Assembly (NCBI GenBank): GCA_964569025.1 | Contig: CAZMSQ010000002.1 | Coordinates: 1 to 64,000, forward strand | Length of the DNA stretch: 64,000 bases | Direction: 5' to 3' | Source of the DNA: CAZMSQ01 sp964569025 | GTDB taxonomy: Bacteria > Bacteroidota > Bacteroidia > Chitinophagales > Saprospiraceae | In this document: positions 1-8,700 of the stretch, in pieces | Position numbering within the stretch: the stretch's first letter is position 1 | Layout of the letters: every line of letters starts with the position of its first letter | Made by a program: the position numbers and the translations under genes | Notes under the pieces: model-generated | What the model was told of the DNA's origin: nothing | The model's input: the letters and a program-made list of their open reading frames with translations, nothing else | Database searches by the model: none

Positions 1-149
1 CGCACCCGCAGCTGAGCGCTCAAAGCCTCACGCCATACCCTCTTGCCTGAGCTGTTGTACAGCTCTACGGCCCGGGCTTGGTGCGCCGTAGACCGACTCA
101 GCTCCAGGATGATGTATTCGGAGGCCGGGTTGGGGAACATACACTTCAC
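1..149 (-). pseudogene. Orphan T9SS type A sorting-domain fragment (runs off left edge)
   Basis: Read on the minus strand, this stretch encodes a segment that begins MFPNPASEYIILEL and goes on to VELYNSSGKRVW. This is the typical start of a T9SS type A C-terminal sorting domain (PNP motif, then a beta-strand with L-Y-N-S-S-G). Such domains normally sit at the end of long secreted proteins. Here an in-frame TGA at 173-171 lies only 24 bases upstream of the GTG at 149-147, so no cargo protein is joined to it. The rest of the domain lies left of the window. It may be a remnant of a decayed or frameshifted secreted protein, or the end of a gene broken by an assembly or rearrangement junction. The domain identity is fairly clear; its status as a pseudogene is inferred. 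Confidence 0.45.
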
Positions 150-201
150 TTCATCAGGAATTCTGTATTTTCAATTTTTATCACAGTAATTACCATAACC
201 C

Positions 202-1299
202 ATGACAACTGACTGGGATTCTACACGCGCACAATTTCCTGCCCTCCGTCATTTGACGTATCTCAATACTGCCGGAACCGGATTGATTCCTGAATCGATG
301 GTTGATTTTATGCAGCAGCAACTGGGGGCTTATGCCCAAGGCGGAAGCAGGGCATTTCTGCAGCTTCTGGATCGTGTTCAGGAAGTTCGGGAACTCGCAG
401 CGCGCATGATTGGTGCGGATACTGGTGAAGTGGCTTTTGTGCCCAGTGTGGCAATCGGAATGCAATACCTTGCCCGGATGTTTGGCAATCTGCGCACGGT
501 TGCAGCACTGGCTGATGACTTTCCGACGGTGCGTTCTGCATGGGAATTGTTTGGCTTCACGATGCATGATTTTCACGCTCTTGAAAATGGAGAAATTCCG
601 TTACAAACCATTGCCAATTGTCCCGCAGATATCCTCACGATCAGCCAGGTTCAATGGCATACAGGATACCAGATTGACCCTGTTGCCGTTGGTCAACTGT
701 GCCGGTCTCGAAATCAGCTATTTGTGCTTGACAGCACTCAATCTTTTGGTTACCAACCAATTGATGTCAAATCAAGTCAAGTTGATGTATTATTTGTCAG
801 CGGATACAAATGGATGATGGGTGGATTTGGAAATACACTCATGTATATTCGCAAGGAACTCCTCGAGGCAAATCCTCAACGCATTGGCTGGCAATTTTGG
901 GAAAAAGATGGAAATGTGCTGCCGACGGCACGGCGATTTGAGCTTGGCCATGACAGGGTTTTTGATATTCTTCGTACAGGTCACGGGCTTCGTTTCATTG
1001 AGGACATCGGACAAGACTTGATTTGCCGCAGAGTCTATGCGCTGAATGACTATTTACGGGATAGAATCACCCAAGATACATCCCTTCAAGTGTATTCCAA
1101 TTACAAGGGTGCACACCGTTCTGCCATCACTATTTTGGAGGGAACTGAGGTAACTTTCCAACAATTACAAAAACGAGGGATTGAGGTTTCTCTGCGAGGT
1201 CGTGGAATCCGTACCTCTGCACATTTCTATAATTCTGTTGACGATATTGATCGATTCATCGAGGTATTGAAGGACGTGTCTGCAAATAATCATTCCTGA
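202..1299 (+). CDS. Class V aminotransferase-fold PLP enzyme
   Basis: A 365-residue protein of the aminotransferase class V / cysteine desulfurase-like fold. The N-terminal FPALRHLTYLNTAGTG is the usual opening of this family. The expected PLP-binding lysine is K203 in SGYKWMMGG, preceded by the cofactor-contacting aspartate in LFVLDSTQSFG. The conserved catalytic Cys loop of true NifS/SufS enzymes is not seen near the C-terminus, so a desulfurase role is unlikely. It may be an aminotransferase, lyase or epimerase on a small amino compound; the substrate cannot be read from the sequence. Its stop codon overlaps the start of the next gene (TGATG), so the two are probably cotranscribed. Confidence 0.85.
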   Translation: MTTDWDSTRAQFPALRHLTYLNTAGTGLIPESMVDFMQQQLGAYAQGGSRAFLQLLDRVQEVRELAARMIGADTGEVAFVPSVAIGMQYLARMFGNLRTVAALADDFPTVRSAWELFGFTMHDFHALENGEIPLQTIANCPADILTISQVQWHTGYQIDPVAVGQLCRSRNQLFVLDSTQSFGYQPIDVKSSQVDVLFVSGYKWMMGGFGNTLMYIRKELLEANPQRIGWQFWEKDGNVLPTARRFELGHDRVFDILRTGHGLRFIEDIGQDLICRRVYALNDYLRDRITQDTSLQVYSNYKGAHRSAITILEGTEVTFQQLQKRGIEVSLRGRGIRTSAHFYNSVDDIDRFIEVLKDVSANNHS

Positions 1300-1916
1300 T
1301 GATGGAAAAACAGAAAGCTCTGGTACATCACAGATTACCAAGAGATTTTTTTTCACATTCAGACGTAGTTGGAATCAGTCGCCAATTGATTGGACATTCT
1401 CTTATCACTTGTTTCGATGGTGAGCTCAGTGGAGGAGTCATAACTGAAACTGAGGCGTATCGCGGTCCTGAAGACCGTGCATCGCATGCCTGGAACAACC
1501 GACGTACAGCACGCACTGAGGACATGTTTCATCGGGGTGGCACAGCATATGTCTATTTGTGTTATGGGATTCATCACTTATTCAATGTAGTAACAGGAGA
1601 AGAGGGAGTCCCTCACGCTGTTCTGATCCGGGCAATCAAACCGACATTCGGAACAGGTACGATGCTCAGCCGTAGGTCCCATGCAAAAGTGACAAAAAAA
1701 CTTTGTGCTGGCCCGGGTACATTGGCACAAGCGCTCGGTATCAAAACTCTTCACTCTGGCATAGATATATGCGATGTGGACTCTCCTATTTGGATCAGTG
1801 AATCAAAAGAAACGTATACACGAGAATCCATTTCTTGTGGACCCCGAATTGGCATTGACTATGCAGGGGAATGGGCACATAAACCCTGGCGATTTTTTCT
1901 ATTACCTTCGCGCTAA
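1299..1916 (+). CDS. DNA-3-methyladenine glycosylase (AAG/MPG family)
   Basis: A 205-residue protein matching the AAG/MPG family of monofunctional DNA glycosylases, which remove alkylated purines such as 3-methyladenine and hypoxanthine by base flipping. Visible family motifs are the N-terminal FFSHSDVVGISRQLIG, the catalytic-region ITETEAYRGPEDRASHA (the glutamate in ETEAY is the expected general base), and YVYLCYGIHHLFNVV with the tyrosine that intercalates into DNA. VLIRAIKP and LCAGPGTLAQALGI are also typical. Length fits the bacterial family. It starts within the stop of the upstream PLP enzyme and is followed 12 bp later by thrB, so it looks like part of one transcription unit. The family call is firm. 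Confidence 0.93.
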   Translation: MMEKQKALVHHRLPRDFFSHSDVVGISRQLIGHSLITCFDGELSGGVITETEAYRGPEDRASHAWNNRRTARTEDMFHRGGTAYVYLCYGIHHLFNVVTGEEGVPHAVLIRAIKPTFGTGTMLSRRSHAKVTKKLCAGPGTLAQALGIKTLHSGIDICDVDSPIWISESKETYTRESISCGPRIGIDYAGEWAHKPWRFFLLPSR

Positions 1917-1927
1917 ACTTTCCCGTC

Positions 1928-2863
1928 ATGAGATCATCCGGCCTCAAAGTTTTTGCCCCGGCCACCGTATCAAATGTTGCCTGCGGCTTTGACTCACTTG
2001 GATTTGCCATTCACCAGCCTGGCGATGAGGTTGTGGTTCGGAAGTCTGCAAATCGGGGGCTTCAGATTACAAAAATAACGGGAGATGGCGGTAAGCTTTC
2101 ATCTGATCCAAACCTCAATACAGCTGGTATTTCTGCCCTTAGAATGTTATCACACATAGGTGAGCAAAATGTTGGCATCGAGATGGAGCTTCACAAACGG
2201 ATGCCGTTTGGTAGCGGCCTCGGCTCCAGTGGCGCATCGGCTGTCGCTGGGGTGTTCGCAGTAAATGAACTTCTTGGGAGGCCTTTGGAGCGCCGTGATT
2301 TATTGCCTTTTGCCATTGAAGCCGAACGCATAGCCTGTGGCAGTGCCCATGCAGACAATGTTGCCCCGTGCCTGCTTGGTGGATTCCAACTCATACGAGA
2401 TCATGCAACAGCCGATATCATCCGACTTCCATTGCCTTCGGGACTTCATGTGATTGTCCTTCATCCGAACATTGAAGTCCTGACTTCAGAATCAAGGGCC
2501 ATCTTAAGCCCGACTGTTCCATTATCTGACGCTGGTAAACAAGCTGCCAATCTCGGGGCTTTTGTTGCAGCCTGTTTCCGGTCTGACCTTGACCTTCTTC
2601 ACCGAAGTATGGTCGATTATTTGATAGAACCCCAACGCGCCCATCTTATCCCACATTTTCGCCAACTTCAACAAATAGCACTGGAAGAAGAAGCAATCGG
2701 CTGCAGCATCTCCGGCTCAGGCCCGTCAATTTTTGCTTTGTGTCACAATTCAAATGAGGCAGAACGAATCGGCGAACACTTTACACGGTTGTATACTGAC
2801 TATGGCATTGAACACACTTTGTACGTCTCAGCTATCAATCAATCTGGAGTGACCCTCTATTAG
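1928..2863 (+). CDS. thrB: Homoserine kinase
   Basis: A 311-residue GHMP-family kinase that phosphorylates L-homoserine to O-phosphohomoserine, the substrate of threonine synthase. The N-terminal VFAPATVSNVACGFDSLG is the homoserine kinase signature. The GHMP ATP-binding loop PFGSGLGSSGAS lies near residues 92-103, and the C-terminal GCSISGSGPSIFAL is the third GHMP motif. The final base of its TAG stop is shared with a possible GTG start of thrC, and thrC follows immediately. Together they form the last two steps of threonine synthesis; no thrA or aspartokinase gene lies next to them here. Confidence 0.95.
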   Translation: MRSSGLKVFAPATVSNVACGFDSLGFAIHQPGDEVVVRKSANRGLQITKITGDGGKLSSDPNLNTAGISALRMLSHIGEQNVGIEMELHKRMPFGSGLGSSGASAVAGVFAVNELLGRPLERRDLLPFAIEAERIACGSAHADNVAPCLLGGFQLIRDHATADIIRLPLPSGLHVIVLHPNIEVLTSESRAILSPTVPLSDAGKQAANLGAFVAACFRSDLDLLHRSMVDYLIEPQRAHLIPHFRQLQQIALEEEAIGCSISGSGPSIFALCHNSNEAERIGEHFTRLYTDYGIEHTLYVSAINQSGVTLY

Positions 2864-2880
2864 TGTCATTATTCCTTTTC

Positions 2881-4209
2881 ATGCGATATAGAAGTACAAA
2901 AGGAGTTACTGATACAGTTGATTTCCGCACAGCTGTCCTTAGGTCTCAACCCTCTGATGGTGGCCTCTATATGCCCTTAACAATCCCCAGTTTTTCAGAA
3001 TCTCTATGTAATAGTATTTCAGAACTAACCCAGCAGGAGCTGGCGTTTGAGATATTATATCCATTTGTGGGTAATTCAATCCCTCGCCATATTTTTCGCG
3101 AAATTGTCAATGATGCATTTGATGTTCCGATTCCGCTGATCACACTTGATGATCCACTTTCAATTCTCGAATTGTTTCACGGAAAAACAGCATCTTTCAA
3201 AGATTTTGGAGGCAAGTTCATTGCACAGTTATTTCACTGGTTTAATAGAGAAGAAAACAGACCCTTGGATATTCTCGTTGCAACATCTGGCGACACTGGA
3301 GCCGCTATTGCAGCTCATACTGCCAATAGAGAGGGAATCCGAACCACCATCCTTTACCCAAAGGATCGTATTACACCTTACCAACAAGGCCAAATCACCC
3401 AATTCGGAGAAAATATTCGCTCCATTGAAATAAATGGGACATTCGACGATTGTCAACATTTGGTAAAAACAGCATTTACTGATTCAGAACTCAACACCAG
3501 ATTAAATCTTACATCGGCGAATTCCATCAACACTGGAAGACTCCTCGCACAAATACCACTCTGGTACGAAATCATTCGACAGCGGAAACAAAAAACACCA
3601 CTTACAGTCATTGTACCATCTGGCAACCTTGGAAATCTTACAGCTGGCCTAATTGCCCGAAAGATGGGTGCACCGATTAACACAATAGTGGCGGCAACAA
3701 ATGCGAACAACATATTTCCACAATATCTAAACACTGCCTCCTGGTTACCCAAAAAAGCTATTCAAACACTTTCAAACGCAATGGATGTTGGTAATCCATC
3801 AAACTTTGCAAGAATAAAAGACCTGTATGGTTCCACGTGGAACACTATTAAAAGGGAAATATTGTCATTGAGTATATCAGATAAGCAATCACTTCTCGCA
3901 ATCAACCAACTCCATGCCACCACCGGATACATTTGCGACCCACATACATCTTGTGCGTACTCAGCATTCATACAGATGGAAAAACAGCCTAAAGCCCATA
4001 CTACATTACTCGCAACAGCCCACCCAATAAAGTTTGCAAACCTACCTATTGACGCATACCAATACTTGAAAATTCAAAAGAATAAAAATGCAGACCACGA
4101 CACTCGTCCCTCACAAGTACTGCAACCAGATTTTAGTGAATTAAAAGAATGGCTTCTTTCCCATCAAAATACCGCCAATTCACAATCCACCATCGACTTT
4201 CCCTCTTGA
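2881..4209 (+). CDS. thrC: Threonine synthase
   Basis: A 442-residue PLP enzyme that converts O-phosphohomoserine to threonine. FHGKTASFKDFGG holds the PLP lysine (about K107), and VATSGDTGAAIA and VPSGNLGNLTAGL are the phosphate-binding and glycine-rich motifs. I chose the ATG at 2881 because MRYRSTKG is the usual start of the family; an in-frame GTG at 2863, overlapping the thrB stop, would add six residues. The gene is much richer in A and T than thrB, with many AAA/AAT/ACA codons. A parS site lies within the coding sequence at 3829-3844. The change of composition at the thrB/thrC boundary is real but its cause is not known. Confidence 0.94.
   Translation: MRYRSTKGVTDTVDFRTAVLRSQPSDGGLYMPLTIPSFSESLCNSISELTQQELAFEILYPFVGNSIPRHIFREIVNDAFDVPIPLITLDDPLSILELFHGKTASFKDFGGKFIAQLFHWFNREENRPLDILVATSGDTGAAIAAHTANREGIRTTILYPKDRITPYQQGQITQFGENIRSIEINGTFDDCQHLVKTAFTDSELNTRLNLTSANSINTGRLLAQIPLWYEIIRQRKQKTPLTVIVPSGNLGNLTAGLIARKMGAPINTIVAATNANNIFPQYLNTASWLPKKAIQTLSNAMDVGNPSNFARIKDLYGSTWNTIKREILSLSISDKQSLLAINQLHATTGYICDPHTSCAYSAFIQMEKQPKAHTTLLATAHPIKFANLPIDAYQYLKIQKNKNADHDTRPSQVLQPDFSELKEWLLSHQNTANSQSTIDFPS
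3829..3844. promoter_or_regulatory. parS site 1 (ParB binding site) inside thrC
   Basis: The 16-mer GGTTCCACGTGGAACA has the perfect 14-bp palindrome GTTCCACGTGGAAC, which is the core of the widely conserved parS sequence tGTTNCACGTGNAACa. It differs from site 2 only in its first base. It lies in the coding sequence of thrC (encoding Y-G-S-T-W-N-T). Chromosomal parS sites are commonly found inside genes close to the replication origin. Confidence 0.85.
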
Positions 4210-4584
4210 TGCTGAATTAGAATGAATGGGCAGACTTCCCTCGTACAACGAACATACCTTAATTAGCAAATATGGAATCTGTTTGTTAGAATTTCAACCG
4301 CGTCAATATTCAAAGTAAGTACAATCAATAATAGGAAGAGGCAAAATCCCCTTCATTATTCAGCTCATAAGAAGGAGATCAATACTATCATGGGAGTTGG
4401 ATCAGTCACCAACGGATCCTAAAGTTTATTTCTTAATGAATAAGCCTACTCCAGGCCATTTGAGGCTAATGCTTAACATAGTATAATAGGACCCTAATAT
4501 TTATCAATTTTATTATTTCCATTGTCAATATCCGAAAAAAATATTCCCTATTTAGCCAGTATACTTCTTTAAGAATATTTCCGC

Positions 4585-4600
4585 TGTTCCACGTGGAACA
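4585..4600. promoter_or_regulatory. parS site 2 (ParB binding site), perfect palindrome
   Basis: TGTTCCACGTGGAACA is a perfect 16-bp palindrome and matches the canonical bacterial parS consensus. It lies 741 bp to the right of site 1, in non-coding sequence. ParB nucleates here, spreads, and works with ParA and SMC in origin segregation. No parA or parB gene is in the window, so the pairing with ParB is inferred from the sequence alone. Confidence 0.9.
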
Positions 4601-4634
4601 TTTAACCAAATAAAAATGAATACAGCTAATTTCC

Positions 4635-4642
4635 TATTTTTG
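4635..4642 (+). promoter_or_regulatory. Possible Bacteroidota -7 element for the M1 peptidase gene
   Basis: TATTTTTG matches the Bacteroidota -7 consensus TAnnTTTG and lies 78 bp before the ATG at 4721. No clear TTG element is seen at the expected distance upstream; the parS palindrome ends 34 bp before it. The sequence is very AT-rich, so the match could be chance. Confidence 0.35.
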
Positions 4643-4720
4643 TAATAATTAAAAATACTCGCAAACCACAAAACCAATCAGAGTAAACCTCACCTTCAAT
4701 AATTAAGTTAATAACCAATC

Positions 4721-7039
4721 ATGGCAAGAGTAATCTTCATTTCTTACCTATTAATCGTTGCTACCATAACATCACTCAACTCCCAAACCCCGAACACCAA
4801 CACAAATAAATTTAGACAGCTCTATCAAGAACTCCCAACACCAAACGTCTACCGAAATGCTGCAGGCGCGCCTGGTTTCCAATACTGGCAAAATAAGGCT
4901 GACTACATGATGGATATTCGGATCGAAGACGAAACACAACGCCTGTATGGCAACGAAACAATTACCTACACCAACAACTCGCCTGAACCCCTTACTTATC
5001 TATGGCTTCAACTGGATCAAAATGTACGCGCACTTGATTCCGACAGTTATAAAATAAGACAGTCCAAACTGGATGATCGAATGACAATGGGGCAAATTAA
5101 ATCCTTTACCCCCACTTTTGATGGCGGATTTAAAATAGAATCAGTTACTGCACAAGGTGGCGAACCACTCTCATACACTATCGTACAAACAATGATGAGG
5201 GTAGATTTACCAGAACCACTCCAATCCGGAAGCTCATATAGCTTTTCAATAAGATGGTGGTATAATATCAATAACCGGGACGAGGTGGGCGGAAGATCTG
5301 GGTATGAATATTTTGAGGCGGATGATAACTATCTATACACAATCGCTCAATTTTTTCCTCGCATGTGTATGTACAATGATGTTGATGGATGGCAGAATAA
5401 GCAGTTTCTGGGAAGGGGGGAATTTACGCTCTCTTTTGGAGATTATGATGTACGAATAACCGTACCCTCGGATCATTATGTGGCAGCTACAGGAGAGCTC
5501 CAAAATCCGAAAAATGTATTAACCAAAACAGAACTGAACCGCCTTGACAAAGCCAGCGCATCAACTGGAGCACCTGTTGTAATTGTGACCCAAGAGGAGG
5601 CAGAAGAAAATGAAAAAGAAAAATCAACTGATACGAAGACCTGGTCTTTCAAGGCAACCAATGTGAGAGATTTTGCTTTTGCATCATCACGTAAATTCAT
5701 ATGGGATGCAATGGCAGTAGAACAACAGGACGGCTCCACTGTAATGGCAATGTCAATGTATCCGAAAGAAGGGAATCCATTATGGGGCCAGTACTCAACT
5801 CAGGCAGTAGCCCATACAATCAAATGGTATTCACACTACACCTTCAATTACCCGTATCCTGTAGCATGGTCAATCCACACAGACCGAATCGGGATGGAAT
5901 ATCCGATGATTTGTTTCAATGGAGGCAGGCCAGAGCCTGATGGGACCTATTCAGAACGGACGAAATATGGGATGATTAGTGTCATCATTCATGAGGTCGG
6001 ACACAATTACTTTCCGATGATCGTCAACTCTGATGAGCGCCAATGGACCTGGATGGATGAAGGATTGAATACGTTTCTTCAATTTCTGACAGAACAGCAA
6101 TGGGAACGGAACTACCCTTCCAGGAGAGGACCGGCCCATAAAATCGTGCCCTATATGAGCAGTTCTCAAGAAATGCTCAGCCCTATTATGACAAATTCAG
6201 AATCTATCTTTCAATTTGGTAATAATGCTTACGGCAAGCCTGCGACTGCGTTAAACATTTTGCGCGAATCAATAATGGGTCGTGAACTATTTGACTACGC
6301 TTTCAAGGTCTACTCGAACCGATGGAAGTTTCGAAATCCAACACCAGCTGATTTCTTCAGAACTATGGAAGATGCATCAGCAATTGATCTGGACTGGTTT
6401 TGGCGAGCCTGGTTCTTCACAACAGATTATGTAGACATTGCGATTGAACAAGTCAGATGGATGCGGGTGGATACCAAAAATCCGGATATAGAAAATCCGA
6501 TTACTCGTACCATCGATATCAGAGATTCCGTAAATATTTCTGCTATCCGCAACCGGCAACTCATTAGGTCAACCCAAGATGAAATAGATTCCACCCTCAG
6601 GGACTTTTATACAGACTATGATCCTTTGGATGTTACAGAAAAGGACAGAGCAAACTATCAGGCATACCTCAATACCTTGAGTGATGAAGATCGGGCATTC
6701 TTGAATGACACCACATATTTCTATGAAATAAGCTTTAAAAACGTGGGCGGTATCCCAATGCCTATTTTTATTGAGTTTACTTTTATGGACGGGAGTACAG
6801 AGTTACATCGAATACCAGCAGAAATTTGGAAAATGGATGACACAACGGTCACGAAGGTATTTCCAACTGGACAAGAAGTGAAAGAATTTACCCTTGATCC
6901 CTTCTTTGAAACCGCAGACACAGATACTGGAAACAATTACTTCCCACCAAGACATACACTCGATCGTTTTGAACTCTTTCAAAGTAGATCAAGAGGACAA
7001 CGAGGTACAAACCCAATGCGAGAGAATAGAGAAGAGTAG
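4721..7039 (+). CDS. Secreted M1 family zinc metallopeptidase
   Basis: A 772-residue gluzincin with an N-terminal signal peptide (IFISYLLIVATITSL). The zinc site is HEVGH at residues 424-428, with the third ligand E447 in MDEGLN, giving the M1 spacing HExxH-x18-E. The exopeptidase loop reads GMEYP in place of the classic GAMEN; this variant is common in the aminopeptidase N-like branch of Bacteroidota. About 270 residues follow the catalytic domain, longer than in a minimal M1 core, and no T9SS sorting domain is seen at the end. It probably trims peptides in the periplasm or outside the cell. The + strand here is extremely poor in G compared with C (4741-4800 has 3 G and 22 C). Confidence 0.93.
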   Translation: MARVIFISYLLIVATITSLNSQTPNTNTNKFRQLYQELPTPNVYRNAAGAPGFQYWQNKADYMMDIRIEDETQRLYGNETITYTNNSPEPLTYLWLQLDQNVRALDSDSYKIRQSKLDDRMTMGQIKSFTPTFDGGFKIESVTAQGGEPLSYTIVQTMMRVDLPEPLQSGSSYSFSIRWWYNINNRDEVGGRSGYEYFEADDNYLYTIAQFFPRMCMYNDVDGWQNKQFLGRGEFTLSFGDYDVRITVPSDHYVAATGELQNPKNVLTKTELNRLDKASASTGAPVVIVTQEEAEENEKEKSTDTKTWSFKATNVRDFAFASSRKFIWDAMAVEQQDGSTVMAMSMYPKEGNPLWGQYSTQAVAHTIKWYSHYTFNYPYPVAWSIHTDRIGMEYPMICFNGGRPEPDGTYSERTKYGMISVIIHEVGHNYFPMIVNSDERQWTWMDEGLNTFLQFLTEQQWERNYPSRRGPAHKIVPYMSSSQEMLSPIMTNSESIFQFGNNAYGKPATALNILRESIMGRELFDYAFKVYSNRWKFRNPTPADFFRTMEDASAIDLDWFWRAWFFTTDYVDIAIEQVRWMRVDTKNPDIENPITRTIDIRDSVNISAIRNRQLIRSTQDEIDSTLRDFYTDYDPLDVTEKDRANYQAYLNTLSDEDRAFLNDTTYFYEISFKNVGGIPMPIFIEFTFMDGSTELHRIPAEIWKMDDTTVTKVFPTGQEVKEFTLDPFFETADTDTGNNYFPPRHTLDRFELFQSRSRGQRGTNPMRENREE

Positions 7040-7070
7040 TAAAGAATTGACAACCAATACTTTATTTTTC

Positions 7071-7838
7071 CTACTCAATAGAAACACGCAAGAGAAACTC
7101 TTCGAGAATAGAATTGAATAATGCCGGCAACTCCATCATAGGTGCATGTCCGCAATCATCCACAATTTCAAGCTGGGAATTTTCAATAAGCTCATGAAAC
7201 TTTTCCCCGACAAATGGAGGGGTCACTGTATCCTGCCTGCCCCAAATCAATAGAGTCGGAACTTTAATCTGGTGCAACTTATCACCAAGATTATGTCGGA
7301 CGGCAGATTTCGCAGTGGCAATGATTCGTATTGCTTTGTTCCTGTCATTTACAGTGTCGAACACTTCGTCTACCAATTCTTTGTTTGCGACAGCTGGGTC
7401 AAAGAAAATTGCCTCTGTCTTTTTCCTGATAAACTCATAATCACCCCTTTTCGGAAATGATGAGCCAAGTGAATTTTCAAATAACCCAGAGCTACCTGTT
7501 AAAGTAATGGACGCAATTTTATCAGGGTAATCAAGAGCAAACAACAAAGCAATATGCCCACCGAGGGAATTTCCAAGCACATGCACCTTTCCATACCCAC
7601 GCGATTGGACAAATTCGGCAACATGTTTTACCATTCCTCCTACGGATACCTTACGAATGGGAAGCTTAAATATAGGAAGCATCGGAACAACTACATTGTA
7701 GCGCTGGCCAAAGTGATTGATGATTCCCTCAAAATTACTTAGAGCCCCAAATAATCCGTGAAGAAGTAACAAGGTCTCATCCCCGCCCTTCGTTTCAATG
7801 AAGGAAAATGAATCTTCTTCCTGTAATGGATAATTCAT
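7071..7838 (-). CDS. Alpha/beta hydrolase
   Basis: A 255-residue cytoplasmic alpha/beta hydrolase. LLLHGLFGALSNF is the oxyanion-hole HG region, GNSLGG is the nucleophile elbow with the catalytic serine, LLIWGRQDTVTPP carries the expected acid, and DDCGHAPMMELP the histidine. The arrangement resembles the MhpC/BioH/RsbQ-like carboxylesterases, but the substrate cannot be told. It is convergent with the M1 peptidase gene and stands alone. Confidence 0.88.
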   Translation of the reverse strand: MNYPLQEEDSFSFIETKGGDETLLLLHGLFGALSNFEGIINHFGQRYNVVVPMLPIFKLPIRKVSVGGMVKHVAEFVQSRGYGKVHVLGNSLGGHIALLFALDYPDKIASITLTGSSGLFENSLGSSFPKRGDYEFIRKKTEAIFFDPAVANKELVDEVFDTVNDRNKAIRIIATAKSAVRHNLGDKLHQIKVPTLLIWGRQDTVTPPFVGEKFHELIENSQLEIVDDCGHAPMMELPALFNSILEEFLLRVSIE

Positions 7839-7949
7839 GTATCTGCAAAAGATTTGTCAGCCGAGAGTGACTTAAATATACCATTCTCGCTGAAAATTCC
7901 CCACCAGAGAGTAAGGTGGTGTATGATGAATTGGTAAAGTTAGCAATTT

Positions 7950-8468
7950 TCACAGTTGCACGCTCAGGGACTCTTTACCCTTTCGCAACATGAATACATC
8001 TCTGGGTATTCCGCTCTGCTTTAGTTCTACAATATTTTTTTGATCATCATAAATATCCATCAGTACACGATTCGTGACTTTCAGTTTATCGATTCCATTA
8101 CCAGGTAGGTCAACCTCCAAATAGCACCATACAGCCTGTAAATCGTCTGTTGACTCCCTTCCTAAGTAAGTCAAGTCCAGCGTATCGATATTGTCCTCAA
8201 CAATAAAGCATTCCTTTAAATATTTCTCAATCCAATAATCGGTATCTGCGTGTTCTATTTTGGTTCCTATGTGACATGAAATTGCTCCTTGATGCTTGAG
8301 GGCCATTTCGAGATCATCGGCAAACAGATGAATGGACACCTCAATCTTTGACTCCTCTGAAATCTTATTCATAACACACCTGCTGACATAATATTCATGC
8401 TCTATCCAAATACCTGAGACCACAAACAGAAAACCGGGAATACAAACAGATAGTGAAAACAGTCTCAT
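7950..8468 (-). CDS. DUF6702 family protein (predicted exported)
   Basis: A 172-residue protein with a hydrophobic N-terminus. The ATG at 8468 is preferred over the one at 8492 because it gives a more normal signal peptide (MRLFSLSVCIPGFLF). The body matches the pattern of DUF6702 proteins of Bacteroidota: HEYYVSRC near the start, IEVSIHLFADDLEMAL, then LTYLGRE, VWCYLEVDLP, and TNRVLMDIYDDQKNIV. The family is usually found close to M1 peptidases in Bacteroidota, as here, but its function is not known to me. The AT-rich segment with a DnaA box lies directly upstream. Confidence 0.7.
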   Translation of the reverse strand: MRLFSLSVCIPGFLFVVSGIWIEHEYYVSRCVMNKISEESKIEVSIHLFADDLEMALKHQGAISCHIGTKIEHADTDYWIEKYLKECFIVEDNIDTLDLTYLGRESTDDLQAVWCYLEVDLPGNGIDKLKVTNRVLMDIYDDQKNIVELKQSGIPRDVFMLRKGKESLSVQL

Positions 8469-8571
8469 GTGGAAAATATGTGAATAAAACAATTGATAAA
8501 AAAATCAAACATAAAAAAAGCTCTTTATCAGAGAAAAATCACAAGAGACATTTACATTTTTATACAATACT

Positions 8572-8580
8572 TGTGGATAA
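8572..8580 (-). promoter_or_regulatory. DnaA box (perfect TTATCCACA)
   Basis: TGTGGATAA on the plus strand is the exact complement of the consensus DnaA box. It lies in the 204-bp gap between the DUF6702 gene and ctaA and points away from the box at 8732-8740. Confidence 0.6.
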
Positions 8581-8582
8581 CC

Positions 8583-8700
8583 GGTAAAAAATCTAAAAAT
8601 TACGTAACTCTTTCATTTAGAATTATATAGAATGTTAATTTATTGTAAGGAATTATTTACAACTTCTACTATTCACACTTTATCAACAATTATTTCAGAA
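8583..8700. other. AT-rich stretch between two DnaA boxes (possible unwinding element)
   Basis: Between two consensus DnaA boxes of opposite orientation lies an almost G/C-free run, for example TTTAGAATTATATAG and TTAATTTATTG. It covers the end of ctaA (stop at 8673) and the gap beyond it. Such easily melted DNA next to DnaA boxes is the usual form of a duplex unwinding element. It could also simply be an AT-rich intergenic tail. Confidence 0.4.

Larger units (their letters stand above)
4210..4720. other. 511-bp AT-rich non-coding gap between thrC and the M1 peptidase gene
   Basis: No convincing gene was found in this stretch on either strand. It is strongly AT-rich. It holds one perfect parS palindrome (4585-4600) and a TATTTTTG promoter-like element at 4635-4642 ahead of the peptidase gene. 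No tRNA and no strong terminator hairpin with a T-run could be recognised after thrC. Confidence 0.7.
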
